A stretch of DNA of 64,000 nt from Actinomycetes bacterium (GCA_029782145.1 JAKOVH010000013.1:186001-250000); one strand, 5' to 3'; shown: positions 44,554-52,980, counted from the stretch's first letter. Program-made: numbers and translations. The notes: generated by a model not told the origin, from the letters alone.

Positions 44554-45332
44554 GCGCGACCCACATCGGCTGGAGCGGGCTGGCCGCCTCCCTGGTGCTC
44601 GTCGCCGTGGCGGTAGGCCTGTCGGGCTGGCAGCGCTTGCACCTCTCGCGCTCCGTGCTGTGGGCCTGCGCCCGCGCCGCCGCCCAGCTGTTCGTCGTCG
44701 GCTGGGCGCTGAAGCTGGTGCTCGATCCGGACGCGCCGGTGGTCTGGGCGTGGCTGTGGGTCGCCGTGATGGTGGTGTTCTCCGGCGTCACCATCCGCAA
44801 CCGGGCCCGTGAGGTGCCCGGCATCTGGGCGCTCGGCACCGTCGCCATGCTCGTCGTGGTGGTCGTCTCCCTCGCCGTGATCCTCGGCTTCGGGATGTTC
44901 CCCGTCGAGGGCCGCACCATCGTGCCGTTGGCGGGGATGATGATCGGGAACTCGATGACGGCATCGGTGCTCGTGGGCCGGCGCATCGTCGGCGAGCTGC
45001 GCGACAAGCGCGACGAGGTCGAGGCCCGGCTCGCGCTGGGGCACGCCTGGCCCGACGCCGCCCGCCCGTACGTGCGCTCGGCGCTGCGCACCGCGCTGGT
45101 GCCCCAGATCGAGTCGACCAAGGCGGTGGGCCTCGTCTTCCTGCCCGGCGCCATGACCGGCCTCGTCCTCGCGGGGGTCGACGCGGCGGACGCGGTGTCG
45201 ATCCAGCTGGCGATCATGTACCTGATCCTGGGGTCGGTGGCCACGAGCATCACGGTCATCGGCCTCGGGCTCACGCGGCGGCTGTTCACACCGGACCACC
45301 GGTTGCGGCGGGTGGTGCGCTCGCCGGGGTGA
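44550..45332 (+). CDS. fetB: FetB/YbbM-family ABC permease
   Basis: A 260-residue membrane protein with about seven hydrophobic segments. Seen: SRSVLWACARAAAQLFVVGW, GMMIGNSMTASVLVGRRIVG (the family signature around a conserved N-S-M), DKRDEVEARLALGHAWPDAA and VGLVFLPGAMTGLVLAGVD. This is the UPF0014/FetB family, permease of the FetAB exporter. GTG 44550 overlaps the ATPase stop (GTGA). Confidence 0.9.
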   Translation: MSATHIGWSGLAASLVLVAVAVGLSGWQRLHLSRSVLWACARAAAQLFVVGWALKLVLDPDAPVVWAWLWVAVMVVFSGVTIRNRAREVPGIWALGTVAMLVVVVVSLAVILGFGMFPVEGRTIVPLAGMMIGNSMTASVLVGRRIVGELRDKRDEVEARLALGHAWPDAARPYVRSALRTALVPQIESTKAVGLVFLPGAMTGLVLAGVDAADAVSIQLAIMYLILGSVATSITVIGLGLTRRLFTPDHRLRRVVRSPG

Positions 45333-45411
45333 CGACGGAGGGGCCCGGCCGTGCCGCGGTGACGGGCCACCGGGCGGGCGGGAGCCGACGGAGGCCGCTG
45401 TTCCCGGCCGG

Positions 45412-45417
45412 TAGCCT
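45412..45417 (+). promoter_or_regulatory. -10 element (TAGCCT), leaderless
   Basis: TAGCCT ends nine bases before ATG 45427, with no ribosome site. Confidence 0.5.
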
Positions 45418-45426
45418 GGTGCGCCT

Positions 45427-46785
45427 ATGGCCATGCGCTTCGTGATCATCGGCGGGGGACCGGCGGGCAACACCGCGGCGACCCACGCCGCCCGGCTGGG
45501 TGCTGAGGTCACGATGATCGAGAAGGACGTCGTCGGCGGGGCGGCCCACCTCTGGGACTGCATCCCCTCCAAGGCCATGATCGCCACCGGCGGCACGCTG
45601 GCCCGGATGGGCAAGGCGTCGGGCATGGGCCTGCGAGAGGTGCGGGCCGACCTCGACCTCGAGGTGCTGTCGGCGCGGATCGAGTCGATCGAGGCCCGCC
45701 TCGAGCGCTCCACCGTGGAGCTGCTCAGCAGCCAGGGGGTGCGCCTGGTGCAGGGCACGGGCCGCCTCGCCGGGCCGCGGCAGGTCGTGGCCGACACCGT
45801 CGAGGGCCCCATGGAGATCGAGGCCGACGTGGTGCTGCTCGCCACCGGCAGCCGGCCCCGCATCCCCGAGTGGGCGCCGGTCGACGGCGAGCGGGTCCTC
45901 ACCACCCGCGACGCCTACCCGCCGCCCGAGCTGCCCGAGCACCTCGTGGTGGTCGGGTCCGGCGTCACCGGCGTCGAGTTCGTGCACATGTTCTCGTCGT
46001 TCGGGTGCCAGGTCACCCTCATCGTCAGCCGCCAGCAGGTGCTGCCCGGGAAGGACGCCGAGGTCGCCGCCGCGCTGGAGGAGAACTTCCTCGACCGCGG
46101 GGTGCGCCTCTACAAGGGCGCCCGTGCCGTCGGCATCGAGAAGGACGCCGACGGCGTCGCCGTGCTGTGCGACGACGGGCGCCAGGCGCAGGGCACCCAC
46201 GCGCTGCTCGCCATCGGCTCGGTCCCGAACTCCGAGAGCCTCGGGCTCGAGGCGGCCGGGGTCGAGCAGCGCAGCGGCTACGTCGTGGTCGACCACAACT
46301 GCGAGTCGAACGTGCCGGGCGTCTACGCCGCCGGCGACCTCTCCGGCAAGCTGCCGCTGTCGTCGGTGGCCTCCATGCAGGGCCGCAAGATCGCCGAGCA
46401 CGCCATGGGGTTCCACGGCGGCTCGAACCGCCACCTCGACTACGAGAAGGCCGCCTCGGCCATCTTCACCGTGCCCGAGATCGCCGACGTGGGCCTCGCC
46501 GAGGCCGACGCCTTCGCCGAGGGCCGCAAGATCCGCGTCACCAAGGTGCCGTTCTCGGCCAACGCCAAGGCGCTCATCGAGAACGACTCGCGTGGCTTCG
46601 TGAAGATCATCTCCGACCCGGCCACCGGCGTGATCCTCGGCGGGTCGATCGTGGGGCGGCGGGCCGCGGAGCTGATCTCGGTGATCGCCCTCGCCGTGAC
46701 GGCCGGCCTGCGGGTGCAGGACATCCACGAGAGCCTGCTCGTCCATCCCACCCTCGCCGAGGCCCTCGCCGATGCCGCAGAGTGA
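45427..46785 (+). CDS. lpdA: Pyridine nucleotide-disulfide oxidoreductase family flavoprotein, LpdA-like
   Basis: A 452-residue FAD enzyme. Seen: IIGGGPAGNTAATHAARLGA, VVVGSGVTGVEFVHMFSSFG for NAD(P) binding, VYAAGDLSGKLPLSSVAS and a C-terminal VHPTLAEAL. The redox motif reads GGAAHLWDCIPSKAM instead of the usual two-cysteine GGTCLNVGCIPSK, so the active disulfide cannot form. Mycobacterial LpdA (Rv3303c), an NAD(P)H-quinone reductase, shares this change. A role as lipoamide dehydrogenase is therefore unlikely. ATG 45427 or 45433 could start. Confidence 0.85.
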   Translation: MAMRFVIIGGGPAGNTAATHAARLGAEVTMIEKDVVGGAAHLWDCIPSKAMIATGGTLARMGKASGMGLREVRADLDLEVLSARIESIEARLERSTVELLSSQGVRLVQGTGRLAGPRQVVADTVEGPMEIEADVVLLATGSRPRIPEWAPVDGERVLTTRDAYPPPELPEHLVVVGSGVTGVEFVHMFSSFGCQVTLIVSRQQVLPGKDAEVAAALEENFLDRGVRLYKGARAVGIEKDADGVAVLCDDGRQAQGTHALLAIGSVPNSESLGLEAAGVEQRSGYVVVDHNCESNVPGVYAAGDLSGKLPLSSVASMQGRKIAEHAMGFHGGSNRHLDYEKAASAIFTVPEIADVGLAEADAFAEGRKIRVTKVPFSANAKALIENDSRGFVKIISDPATGVILGGSIVGRRAAELISVIALAVTAGLRVQDIHESLLVHPTLAEALADAAE

Positions 46786-47287
46786 GCCCGGTCCGGTGAG
46801 CGGACCTCGTCGGCTGCCGAAGGCCGAGGACTTCCCGCGCAGCGGTCCCTACAGCCTGGCCGCGCCGGGGCCGCGGTTCGGTGCCCGGGCGATCGACCTG
46901 GCGGTGGTGGGCCTGCCTGCGGCGATCGTGATCGCCGTCACCCTCGACCAGGTGAACGGCCAGCTCCGGCTCGACATCCCGGCCTGGCTCACCCCGGCGG
47001 CCGTCGCCCTCGGCGTGCTCTACGAGTTCGTGTCGGTCGCCTGGCGCAGCCGCACCTTGGGCAAGTGGCTGCTCGGCCTGCGGGTGGTCCGCTACACCGA
47101 CGGGCAGCGACCGACGCCGCCCCAGGCGTTCCTGCGGGCCCTGGTGCCGTGGTCGGTGCTGGCCCTGCCGCTCGGTCCGTTCTCCATCGCCGCCTTCCTC
47201 GGTGTCTACGGAACCGGCATCGGCGGTGACCTGCACCGGGGCATCCCCGACCACGCCGGCGGCACCCTCGTCATCAGCACCCGCTAG
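46772..47287 (+). CDS. RDD family membrane protein
   Basis: A 171-residue protein. Seen: about 35 hydrophilic residues, then PRFGARAIDLAVVGLPAAIV (the R-x-x-D signature of the first RDD helix), two further hydrophobic segments, and RTLGKWLLGLRVVRYTDGQRP, the conserved post-helix motif of the family. It overlaps the end of the flavoprotein gene by 14 bases in another frame. Role unknown; some RDD proteins are ion exchangers. Confidence 0.85.
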   Translation: MPQSEPGPVSGPRRLPKAEDFPRSGPYSLAAPGPRFGARAIDLAVVGLPAAIVIAVTLDQVNGQLRLDIPAWLTPAAVALGVLYEFVSVAWRSRTLGKWLLGLRVVRYTDGQRPTPPQAFLRALVPWSVLALPLGPFSIAAFLGVYGTGIGGDLHRGIPDHAGGTLVISTR

Positions 47288-47342
47288 GCCCGCCACCCGC
47301 GGGATCGCCCTGTCCCTGAGCCACCCGGACCCCCGCCCCCCT

Positions 47343-47398
47343 TCTCGTTCTGGTGGAGGTTCACCCCCGCGATCGGTGGGCAGACCTCCACCAGAACG
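47343..47398. repeat. Left hairpin of the DUF559 element
   Basis: CGTTCTGGTGGAGGT (47346-47360) pairs perfectly with ACCTCCACCAGAACG (47384-47398). It lies two bases from the DUF559 stop and 58 bases after the RDD stop, so it could also act as a terminator for both. Confidence 0.85.
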
Positions 47399-47400
47399 GC

Positions 47401-48333
47401 TCAGGCGGCGTGGGCTCGGGTGCTGCGCCGGACCAGCCTCAGGCGGGCCAGCAGGTCGTTGCGCTGGTGCCACACCTCGTGTTCGGTGATGCGGACCAGC
47501 GACCACCCGATGGCGGCGATCCGCTTCGCCTTGGTCTCGTCGATCTCACGGTCGACGAGACCCATGTGGAAGCGGTCGCTGTCCACCTCGATGGCAAGTC
47601 GGCTGGGCGGGTCGCCGAAGTCGACGCGGGCGATGAAGCCGGCCTCGTCGTACAGCGGGAGCTGACGGTGGAGCCGCCGGAAGCCCGCTGTCTCGAGCAG
47701 CTCCTCGACCAACAGCTCGAGGTTGCTCCCAGCAGGTGCCCCCTTCGCCTCGAGCTCGTCGATGAGCCGCCGCATGAGCGCGATCCCCGGGCGACCCCGC
47801 TTCGCCAGGCGGTCGAGCGTGAGCTGCAGGCTCTCGAGGTCGAGCAGGCCCCGTGAGGTGAGGTTGTTCAGGTCGTGCCTGGTGCGCAACGGGTGCTGGG
47901 CCCCGGCGAGATCGAAGATGGTGCGCGCCGGGGTGGTCACCGGGATGCCGTCGCGGACGGTCGCGTCGGGCTCGCCGACGCAGCGCGAGGTCCGGGTGCC
48001 GCCGACGACGGGCCGGTGGACGTCGCGGCGGTGGAGGACGTCGATCGGTTCGAGGCGGTGCCCGGGGACTTCCCAGACCCATGCGGCGGACGACCGCGCG
48101 AGCAGCGCACCGTCGCCGTGGGCCAGCACCGTCGCCATCGCCGTCGCGTGATCGGTGAGGGGGGCGCCGGAGATGCGCCACACCCCCCGCCGCACCCGGT
48201 GGATCACCGCCTGGTTCCGCATCGAGGAGAGGTGCCGGTCCGTGGCGCCCAGCTCGGCTGCTTGTGCGCTGGTGAACACCCCATGCTGGCCGCGTGCCGC
48301 GGCGAAGATCGCTTGCCGTGTGGTCGTGTCCAT
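47401..48333 (-). CDS. AbiEi-type HTH / DUF559 nuclease-like protein
   Basis: A 310-residue protein. Seen: an N-terminal winged-helix segment of the AbiEi antitoxin type (residues ~8-52, HGVFTSAQAAELGATDRHLS and RRGVWRISG), a middle region with GIPVTTPARTIFDLA, and a C-terminal DUF559 domain with Asp238 in VDFGDPP and IEVDSDRFH (Glu249 and Asp251), the pattern of PD-(D/E)XK/Vsr-like nucleases. No toxin or methylase gene is nearby. Such orphan proteins are frequent in actinobacteria and uncharacterised. Start ATG 48333. Flanked by mirror-image hairpins. Confidence 0.85.
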   Translation of the reverse strand: MDTTTRQAIFAAARGQHGVFTSAQAAELGATDRHLSSMRNQAVIHRVRRGVWRISGAPLTDHATAMATVLAHGDGALLARSSAAWVWEVPGHRLEPIDVLHRRDVHRPVVGGTRTSRCVGEPDATVRDGIPVTTPARTIFDLAGAQHPLRTRHDLNNLTSRGLLDLESLQLTLDRLAKRGRPGIALMRRLIDELEAKGAPAGSNLELLVEELLETAGFRRLHRQLPLYDEAGFIARVDFGDPPSRLAIEVDSDRFHMGLVDREIDETKAKRIAAIGWSLVRITEHEVWHQRNDLLARLRLVRRSTRAHAA

Positions 48334-48389
48334 GCCGCCAGTCCACCAGGGGGCTGTGACAGTGCAGCCTCGGCAGCCTCCCACATGCG

Positions 48390-48444
48390 GTTCTGGTGGA
48401 GGTCTGCCCCCGTGAACGGGGGGCAAACCTCCACCAGAACGAGA
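48390..48444. repeat. Right hairpin of the DUF559 element
   Basis: GTTCTGGTGGAGGT (48390-48403) pairs with ACCTCCACCAGAAC (48427-48440), and the inner CTGCCCC and GGGGCAA extend the stem to nearly 24 bp with a tiny loop. It lies 20 bases past the biotin carboxylase stop, so it may also terminate that transcript. Confidence 0.85.
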
Positions 48445-48464
48445 GGGAGGGGAGGGTGGGGCGG

Positions 48465-50264
48465 CTACTCGATGACGACGACGACGTCGCCGGAGCCGAC
48501 GGAGTCGCCGGGGGCCACCTTGATCTCCTTGACGGTGCCGGCCTTCTCGGCGGTGATGTTGTTCTCCATCTTCATCGCCTCGAGCACGCACACCGTGGCG
48601 CCGGCCTCGACGTCCTGGCCGACCTCGACGAGCACCTTGACGATGGTGCCCTGCATGGGGACGGTGACCGCACCGGAGCCGCCGGCGCCGGCGCCGCCGC
48701 CGGAAGCGGCCGAGCGACGGGGACGGGCACCGGCCGCGCCGCCCGAGGCCCCGACGGCGCCGGCGGCCACCACGGCGCCGGCCTGCGACTCGGGCACGAA
48801 CACCTTCACCGCGAAGCGCTTGCCGTTGACCTCGACGTCGACGTCGCGCTGGACCCTGGCCTCGCCGTCGCCCTCGGCCCCCGTGGAGGGCGCCGCGGCC
48901 ACACCGGTCAGGTCGAGGGTGTCCTCGACCCACTTGGTGGAGTGCCGGGCCTCCTGGAAGTCGGCGTGCTCGAGGATGGCGATGTCGGCCGGGATGGTGG
49001 TGGCGATGCCCTCGATGCGGAACTCGCGCAGGGCCCGCAGCGTGCGGCGGATGGCCGTGGGCCGGTCCTCGCCCCAGCAGATGAGCTTGCCCACGAGGTT
49101 GTCGTAGAACTGGCTGACCGTGTCGCCCGACTCGTAGCCGCCGTCCCACCGGGTGCCGAAGCCGGCGGGCGGCACCAGCGTGGTGATGTGGCCCGGCGAC
49201 GGGAGGAACTTGCCCTCGGCCGGGTTCTCCGCGTTGATGCGGATCTCGATGGCGTGGCCCGACAGCTCGATGGAGTCCTGGGTGAACGACAGCGGCTCGC
49301 CCGCCGCCACCCGGATCTGCTCGGCCACCAGGTCGATGCCCGACACCATCTCGGTGACGGGGTGCTCGACCTGGAGCCGGGTGTTCATCTCGAGGAAGTA
49401 GAACTCGCCGTCCTGGTACAGGAACTCGACGGTGCCGGCGTTGACGTAACCGCACGCCTTGGCGACCTTCACCGCCGCGTCGCCCATGGCCTGGCGGATC
49501 TCGGCGGGGAACGCCGGGGCGGGGCTCTCCTCCACCAGCTTCTGGTGGCGCCGCTGGGCCGAGCAGTCGCGCTCGGCGACCCACACGCAGTTGCCGTGGG
49601 TGTCGCCGATGATCTGCATCTCGATGTGCCGGGGCCAGGTGAGGTAGCGCTCGACGTAGCACTCGTCGCGGCCGAAGCCCTTGAGCGCCTCGCTCTTGGC
49701 CGACTCGAAGGCGTCGGGCGCCTCCTCGGCGGAGCGCACCACCCGCATGCCGCGGCCGCCGCCGCCGTAGGCCGCCTTGATGGCCACCGGCCAGCCGTGC
49801 TGCTCACCGAAGGCGATCACCTCCGAGGCGTCGGTGAGGAACTCGGTGGTGCCCGGCACGCCGGCCACGCCAGCCGCCTCGGCCGCCTTGCGGCTCGAGA
49901 CCTTGTCGCCCATGACCTCGATGGCCTCCGGCGGCGGACCGATGAACTTCACGCCGATCTCGGTGATCGCCCGGGCGAAGTCGGTGTTCTCGGAGAAGAA
50001 GCCGTAGCCGGGGTGCACGGCGTCGGCGCCGCTGCGGCTGATCACGTCGAGGATGGCCTCGGTGTTGAGGTAGCTCTCGGCGGCGGTCTGGCCTCCGAGC
50101 GCGTAGGCCTCGTCGGCGAGGCGGACGTGCAGGGCGTCACGGTCGAGATCGGAGTACACGGCCACCGTGGCGATGCCCATCTCCTGGCATGCACGGATGA
50201 CCCGGACCGCGATCTCGCCGCGGTTGGCGATGAGGACCTTGTTGAGCACGCCATATGGTGGCAT
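48465..50264 (-). CDS. Biotin carboxylase / biotin carboxyl carrier fusion (acyl-CoA carboxylase alpha subunit)
   Basis: A 599-residue protein that carboxylates its own biotin with ATP and bicarbonate, for acetyl- or propionyl-CoA carboxylation. Seen: VLIANRGEIAVRVIRACQEM, the ATP-grasp loop KAAYGGGGRGMRVV, ERDCSAQRRHQKLVEESPAP, FLEMNTRLQVEHPVTEMVSG, an Ala/Gly-rich linker (~505-525) and a C-terminal biotinyl domain with EAMKMEN carrying the biotin Lys. With mutB and meaB close by, propionyl-CoA carboxylase is plausible. ATG 50264 has AAGGA 11 bases upstream; GTG 50249 is an alternative. Its start overlaps that of divergent birA. Confidence 0.93.
   Translation of the reverse strand: MPPYGVLNKVLIANRGEIAVRVIRACQEMGIATVAVYSDLDRDALHVRLADEAYALGGQTAAESYLNTEAILDVISRSGADAVHPGYGFFSENTDFARAITEIGVKFIGPPPEAIEVMGDKVSSRKAAEAAGVAGVPGTTEFLTDASEVIAFGEQHGWPVAIKAAYGGGGRGMRVVRSAEEAPDAFESAKSEALKGFGRDECYVERYLTWPRHIEMQIIGDTHGNCVWVAERDCSAQRRHQKLVEESPAPAFPAEIRQAMGDAAVKVAKACGYVNAGTVEFLYQDGEFYFLEMNTRLQVEHPVTEMVSGIDLVAEQIRVAAGEPLSFTQDSIELSGHAIEIRINAENPAEGKFLPSPGHITTLVPPAGFGTRWDGGYESGDTVSQFYDNLVGKLICWGEDRPTAIRRTLRALREFRIEGIATTIPADIAILEHADFQEARHSTKWVEDTLDLTGVAAAPSTGAEGDGEARVQRDVDVEVNGKRFAVKVFVPESQAGAVVAAGAVGASGGAAGARPRRSAASGGGAGAGGSGAVTVPMQGTIVKVLVEVGQDVEAGATVCVLEAMKMENNITAEKAGTVKEIKVAPGDSVGSGDVVVVIE
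50254..50259 (+). promoter_or_regulatory. Possible -10 element (TATGGT) of birA
   Basis: TATGGT ends seven bases before the in-frame GTG 50267 and overlaps a CATATG palindrome. If used, birA would be leaderless from GTG 50267 rather than starting at ATG 50255. Confidence 0.3.
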
Positions 50265-51076
50265 GCGTGCAGGGGTCCTTCGCCACACGAGCCGTCGAGG
50301 GCACCCGCTTCACCGACGTGAGGCAGGTCGCCGAGACGGGCTCCACCAACCGAGACCTGCTCGCCGAGGCCGCGGCGGGCGCTCCCGAGGGGGTCGTGCT
50401 CGTCGCCGACCACCAGACCGAGGGGCGCGGTCGGCTCGACCGGACGTGGGAGGCGCCGCCCGGGGCGTCGCTGCTCGTGTCGGTGCTGCTGCGGCCCACC
50501 CTGGCCCCGCAGGACGCCTTCCTGGTCACCGCCGCGGGGGCCGTGGCGGCCTGCCAGGCGTGCAACGAGGTGGCGGGCTGCTTCCCCGGCATCAAGTGGC
50601 CCAACGACCTGGTGATCGTGGCCGGTGACCGGTTCGCCGGGCGCAAGCTGGCGGGCATCCTGGCCGAATCGGTGGTCTCCGACGGGCGGCTCGGTGCGGT
50701 CGTGCTCGGCATGGGGCTCAACGTGAACTGGCCCGAGGTGCTCCCCGCCGAGCTCGCCGACACCGCCACCGCCCTCGACCACGTGGTGGGCCACCCCGTC
50801 GATCGCGAGGCGCTGCTGGTGGCGTGGCTCCGGCACCTCGAGGGGTGGCTCGCCGCCCTCGAGACCGCGCAGGGCCGCGGGGCGCTCGTCGAGCGCGTGC
50901 GCGAGCTGTCGGCCACCCTCGGGCGCCGGGTCCGCGTCGAGCAGCCGGGCGGGTCGGTGCAGGGGCGGGCCGTCGACATCACCGAGGCCGGCCACCTCGT
51001 CGTGGCCCCCGACGGCGACGTGGAGCCGCTCGAGCTCACCGTCGGCGACGTCATCCACCTCCGCCACCACGGCTGA
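50255..51076 (+). CDS. birA: Biotin--acetyl-CoA-carboxylase ligase
   Basis: A 273-residue ligase that attaches biotin to carrier domains. Seen: ETGSTNRDLLAEAAAGAPEG, the biotinyl-AMP loop TEGRGRLDRTWEAPPG, IKWPNDLVI with the catalytic Lys, AGILAESV, GMGLNVNW and a small C-terminal SH3-like domain (LGRRVRVEQPGGSVQGRAVD). There is no N-terminal DNA-binding domain, so it is not a repressor. It diverges from the biotin carboxylase gene, its substrate, with overlapping starts. GTG 50267 is an alternative start. Confidence 0.93.
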   Translation: MVACVQGSFATRAVEGTRFTDVRQVAETGSTNRDLLAEAAAGAPEGVVLVADHQTEGRGRLDRTWEAPPGASLLVSVLLRPTLAPQDAFLVTAAGAVAACQACNEVAGCFPGIKWPNDLVIVAGDRFAGRKLAGILAESVVSDGRLGAVVLGMGLNVNWPEVLPAELADTATALDHVVGHPVDREALLVAWLRHLEGWLAALETAQGRGALVERVRELSATLGRRVRVEQPGGSVQGRAVDITEAGHLVVAPDGDVEPLELTVGDVIHLRHHG

Positions 51077-51078
51077 GC

Positions 51079-51921
51079 TCAGCCCGGCCAGCTGCCTCCC
51101 GAGGCCACCTCGGCCGCCTCCGCCGCCCGGTAGGCCTCGCCAGCGGCCCGGGCGAGCGGACCGTCGACCACGGGCAGGGCCCGGCCGTCGATCGAGCGCA
51201 CCGGCCGCACCCCCGCCACCGACGACGACAGGAACACCTCCTCGGCCTCGACGAGCCGCTCGAGGGGGATGTCGGCCTCCTCGGCCACCCCGGCCTCGAG
51301 CAGCACGTCGCGCACCGTGCCGGGGAGGCACCCGCTCGCTCGCGACGGCGTGAGCGCCCGGCCCCGGAGCGCCACGAACACGTTGGCGGTGAGCGCCTCG
51401 CTCAGCCGACCGTGGGTGTCGCCGAGCAGGGCGTCGTCGACGCCGGCCGCGTCGATCCGGGCCTGCAGGGCCGCGGCCTCGGCGTAGCTCGTGGACTTCA
51501 CACCGGCGATGGGCGAGCGCTCGTTGCGGGCCCACGGCACGGTGAGGGCAGCGACCGGGCCGCCCGTCGAGGCGATGGCACCGGCGGTGACGAGCACCGT
51601 GGGCCGAGGTCCGCGCCGCAGGCCTCCCGGTCCGGGCCCGCTGCTGACGGTGATGCGCAGTCGGGCGTCGTCGAGGTCGCACGCCGCGACGACCGCGCCC
51701 ACCGCCCGCACGAGGACGCCCTCGTCGACGGGGCGGATGCCGGTGGCCTCGAGCGACCGGCCCAGGCGCGCCACGTGCCGGGCCCAGAAGCAGGGCCGGC
51801 GGCCGCGCACCACGAGCGTCTCGAACACGCCGTCGCCGATGGTGAAGCCGTGGTCGTCGACGGAGATGCCGGCGGCACCCGGCTCGATCAGCTCGCCGTC
51901 GAGCCAGGCGGCCGCCTTCAC
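51079..51921 (-). CDS. pabC: Class IV aminotransferase, aminodeoxychorismate lyase-like
   Basis: A 280-residue PLP enzyme. Seen: AAWLDGELIEPGAAGISVDD, GFTIGDGVFETLVVRGRRPC, the PLP Lys in AGVKSTSYAEAAALQARI, SEALTANVFV and CLPGTVRDVLLEAG. GTG 51921 overlaps the stop of pabB (GTGA), so the pair probably makes p-aminobenzoate for folate. A branched-chain or D-amino-acid transaminase is the alternative from sequence alone; context favours PabC. Confidence 0.85.
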   Translation of the reverse strand: MKAAAWLDGELIEPGAAGISVDDHGFTIGDGVFETLVVRGRRPCFWARHVARLGRSLEATGIRPVDEGVLVRAVGAVVAACDLDDARLRITVSSGPGPGGLRRGPRPTVLVTAGAIASTGGPVAALTVPWARNERSPIAGVKSTSYAEAAALQARIDAAGVDDALLGDTHGRLSEALTANVFVALRGRALTPSRASGCLPGTVRDVLLEAGVAEEADIPLERLVEAEEVFLSSSVAGVRPVRSIDGRALPVVDGPLARAAGEAYRAAEAAEVASGGSWPG

Positions 51922-52967
51922 CGGGGGCTCCGGGGGGAGGCCACCGCGAGGAGGCGAGCGGCCTTCAGCTCGGTCTCGGCCCACTCGTCGGCCGCGGTGG
52001 AGTCCCACGTGACGGCGCCGCCGGTGCCGAGGCACAGCTCGCCGTCGTCGACCCAGAAGGTCCGGATGGCCACGTTCAGCTCTCCTTCGTGGCGGTCGGC
52101 GTCGACCCAGCCGACCGCGCCGCAGTAGACGCCACGGGGGACCGGCTCCAACCGGGCGATGTGGTCGAGGGCGGCCAGCTTCGGGGCGCCCGTCACCGAG
52201 CCGGGTGGGAACGTGGCGGCGATCAGCTCCGGCCAGCCCGTGCCCGGGCGCAGCTCGCCCTCGACCGTGCTCACCAGGTGCGTGAGACCGGGGTGCTCCT
52301 CCTCGGCGAGCAGCGCCGGCACCCGCACCGACCCGGGGACGCAGACCCGCCCGAGATCGTTGCGGACCAGGTCGACGATCATGACGTTTTCGGCGCGGTC
52401 CTTGGCCGTGAAGGCCCGGCCCGGCGCGGCGGTGCCCTTGATCGGCGACGAGCGCACCCGGCGGCCCCGGCGGCTGAGGAACAGCTCGGGGGAGGCCGAG
52501 GCCACCCGCACCCCGGCCTCGGGCACCTCCACCACCGCGGCGAACGGGGCCGGGTTGCCCGCGGCGAGGGCCCCGCCGAGGGCCAGCATCGACGCCTCGC
52601 GGGGGAGCGGCGCGCGCAACCGCCGGGTGAGGTTGACCTGGTAGACGTCGCCGTCGGCGATGGCGGCACGGATCCGCTCGACCCTCGAGGCGAACCCGGC
52701 GGCGTCGAGCGACGACGTCCACGCCTCGGCCGGTGGCCCCGCCCAGCGAGCGGCGGAGCGGGGCACCGCGCCGCTCGGGCGCCGTCGCTCGAACCGCGCG
52801 CACACCGGCGGCCCCTCGAAGGGCAGCACCACCGCCCACCACCCGGTGGAGTCGAGGGCGCCGAGGTCGTCGGTGACGTCGACCAGCCCGCTCGCCACGG
52901 TGCCGCCGACCACGGCGACGGAGTCGAGGTCGCGTGGCCGGTCGACGGCGGGGAGGCGGCTCACCAC
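51918..52967 (-). CDS. pabB: Aminodeoxychorismate synthase component I (chorismate-binding)
   Basis: A 349-residue chorismate-using enzyme. Seen: DGDVYQVNLTRRLRAPLPRE, ASPELFLSRRGRRVRSSPIK followed by GTAAPG, ENVMIVDLVRNDLGRVC, STVEGELRPGTGWPELI, FPPGSVTGAPKLAALD and GTGGAVTWDSTAADEWAETE. PIKGT is the TrpE/PabB active-site form. Length is shorter than full PabB (~450), as in the compact actinobacterial versions lacking much of the N-terminal half. The start is GTG 52967, seven bases after a TAGGCT box. Confidence 0.9.
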   Translation of the reverse strand: MVSRLPAVDRPRDLDSVAVVGGTVASGLVDVTDDLGALDSTGWWAVVLPFEGPPVCARFERRRPSGAVPRSAARWAGPPAEAWTSSLDAAGFASRVERIRAAIADGDVYQVNLTRRLRAPLPREASMLALGGALAAGNPAPFAAVVEVPEAGVRVASASPELFLSRRGRRVRSSPIKGTAAPGRAFTAKDRAENVMIVDLVRNDLGRVCVPGSVRVPALLAEEEHPGLTHLVSTVEGELRPGTGWPELIAATFPPGSVTGAPKLAALDHIARLEPVPRGVYCGAVGWVDADRHEGELNVAIRTFWVDDGELCLGTGGAVTWDSTAADEWAETELKAARLLAVASPRSPR

Positions 52968-52974
52968 GCCCGTG

Positions 52975-52980
52975 AGCCTA
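52975..52980 (-). promoter_or_regulatory. -10 element (TAGGCT) of pabB, leaderless
   Basis: TAGGCT on the minus strand ends seven bases before GTG 52967, back to back with the TAGCGT box of the LCP gene. Confidence 0.5.

Larger units (their letters stand above)
47343..48444. mobile_element. Candidate hairpin-bounded element carrying one nuclease-like gene
   Basis: A 1,102-bp segment with perfect 19-bp terminal inverted repeats: TCTCGTTCTGGTGGAGGTT at 47343-47361 and its reverse complement at 48426-48444. Each end is itself a hairpin, and the two hairpins are mirror images. The only gene inside is a DUF559 nuclease-like gene. No clear target duplication is visible; the flanks are C-rich on the left and G-rich on the right. 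The alternative is that both hairpins are members of a terminator-like repeat family placed by chance around the gene. Confidence 0.4.

Noticed and set aside
47343..48444. Hairpin pair as a CRISPR array or as ordinary IS ends
   Set aside because: Only two repeat units, no spacers, and no transposase; kept instead as a candidate element of unknown type.
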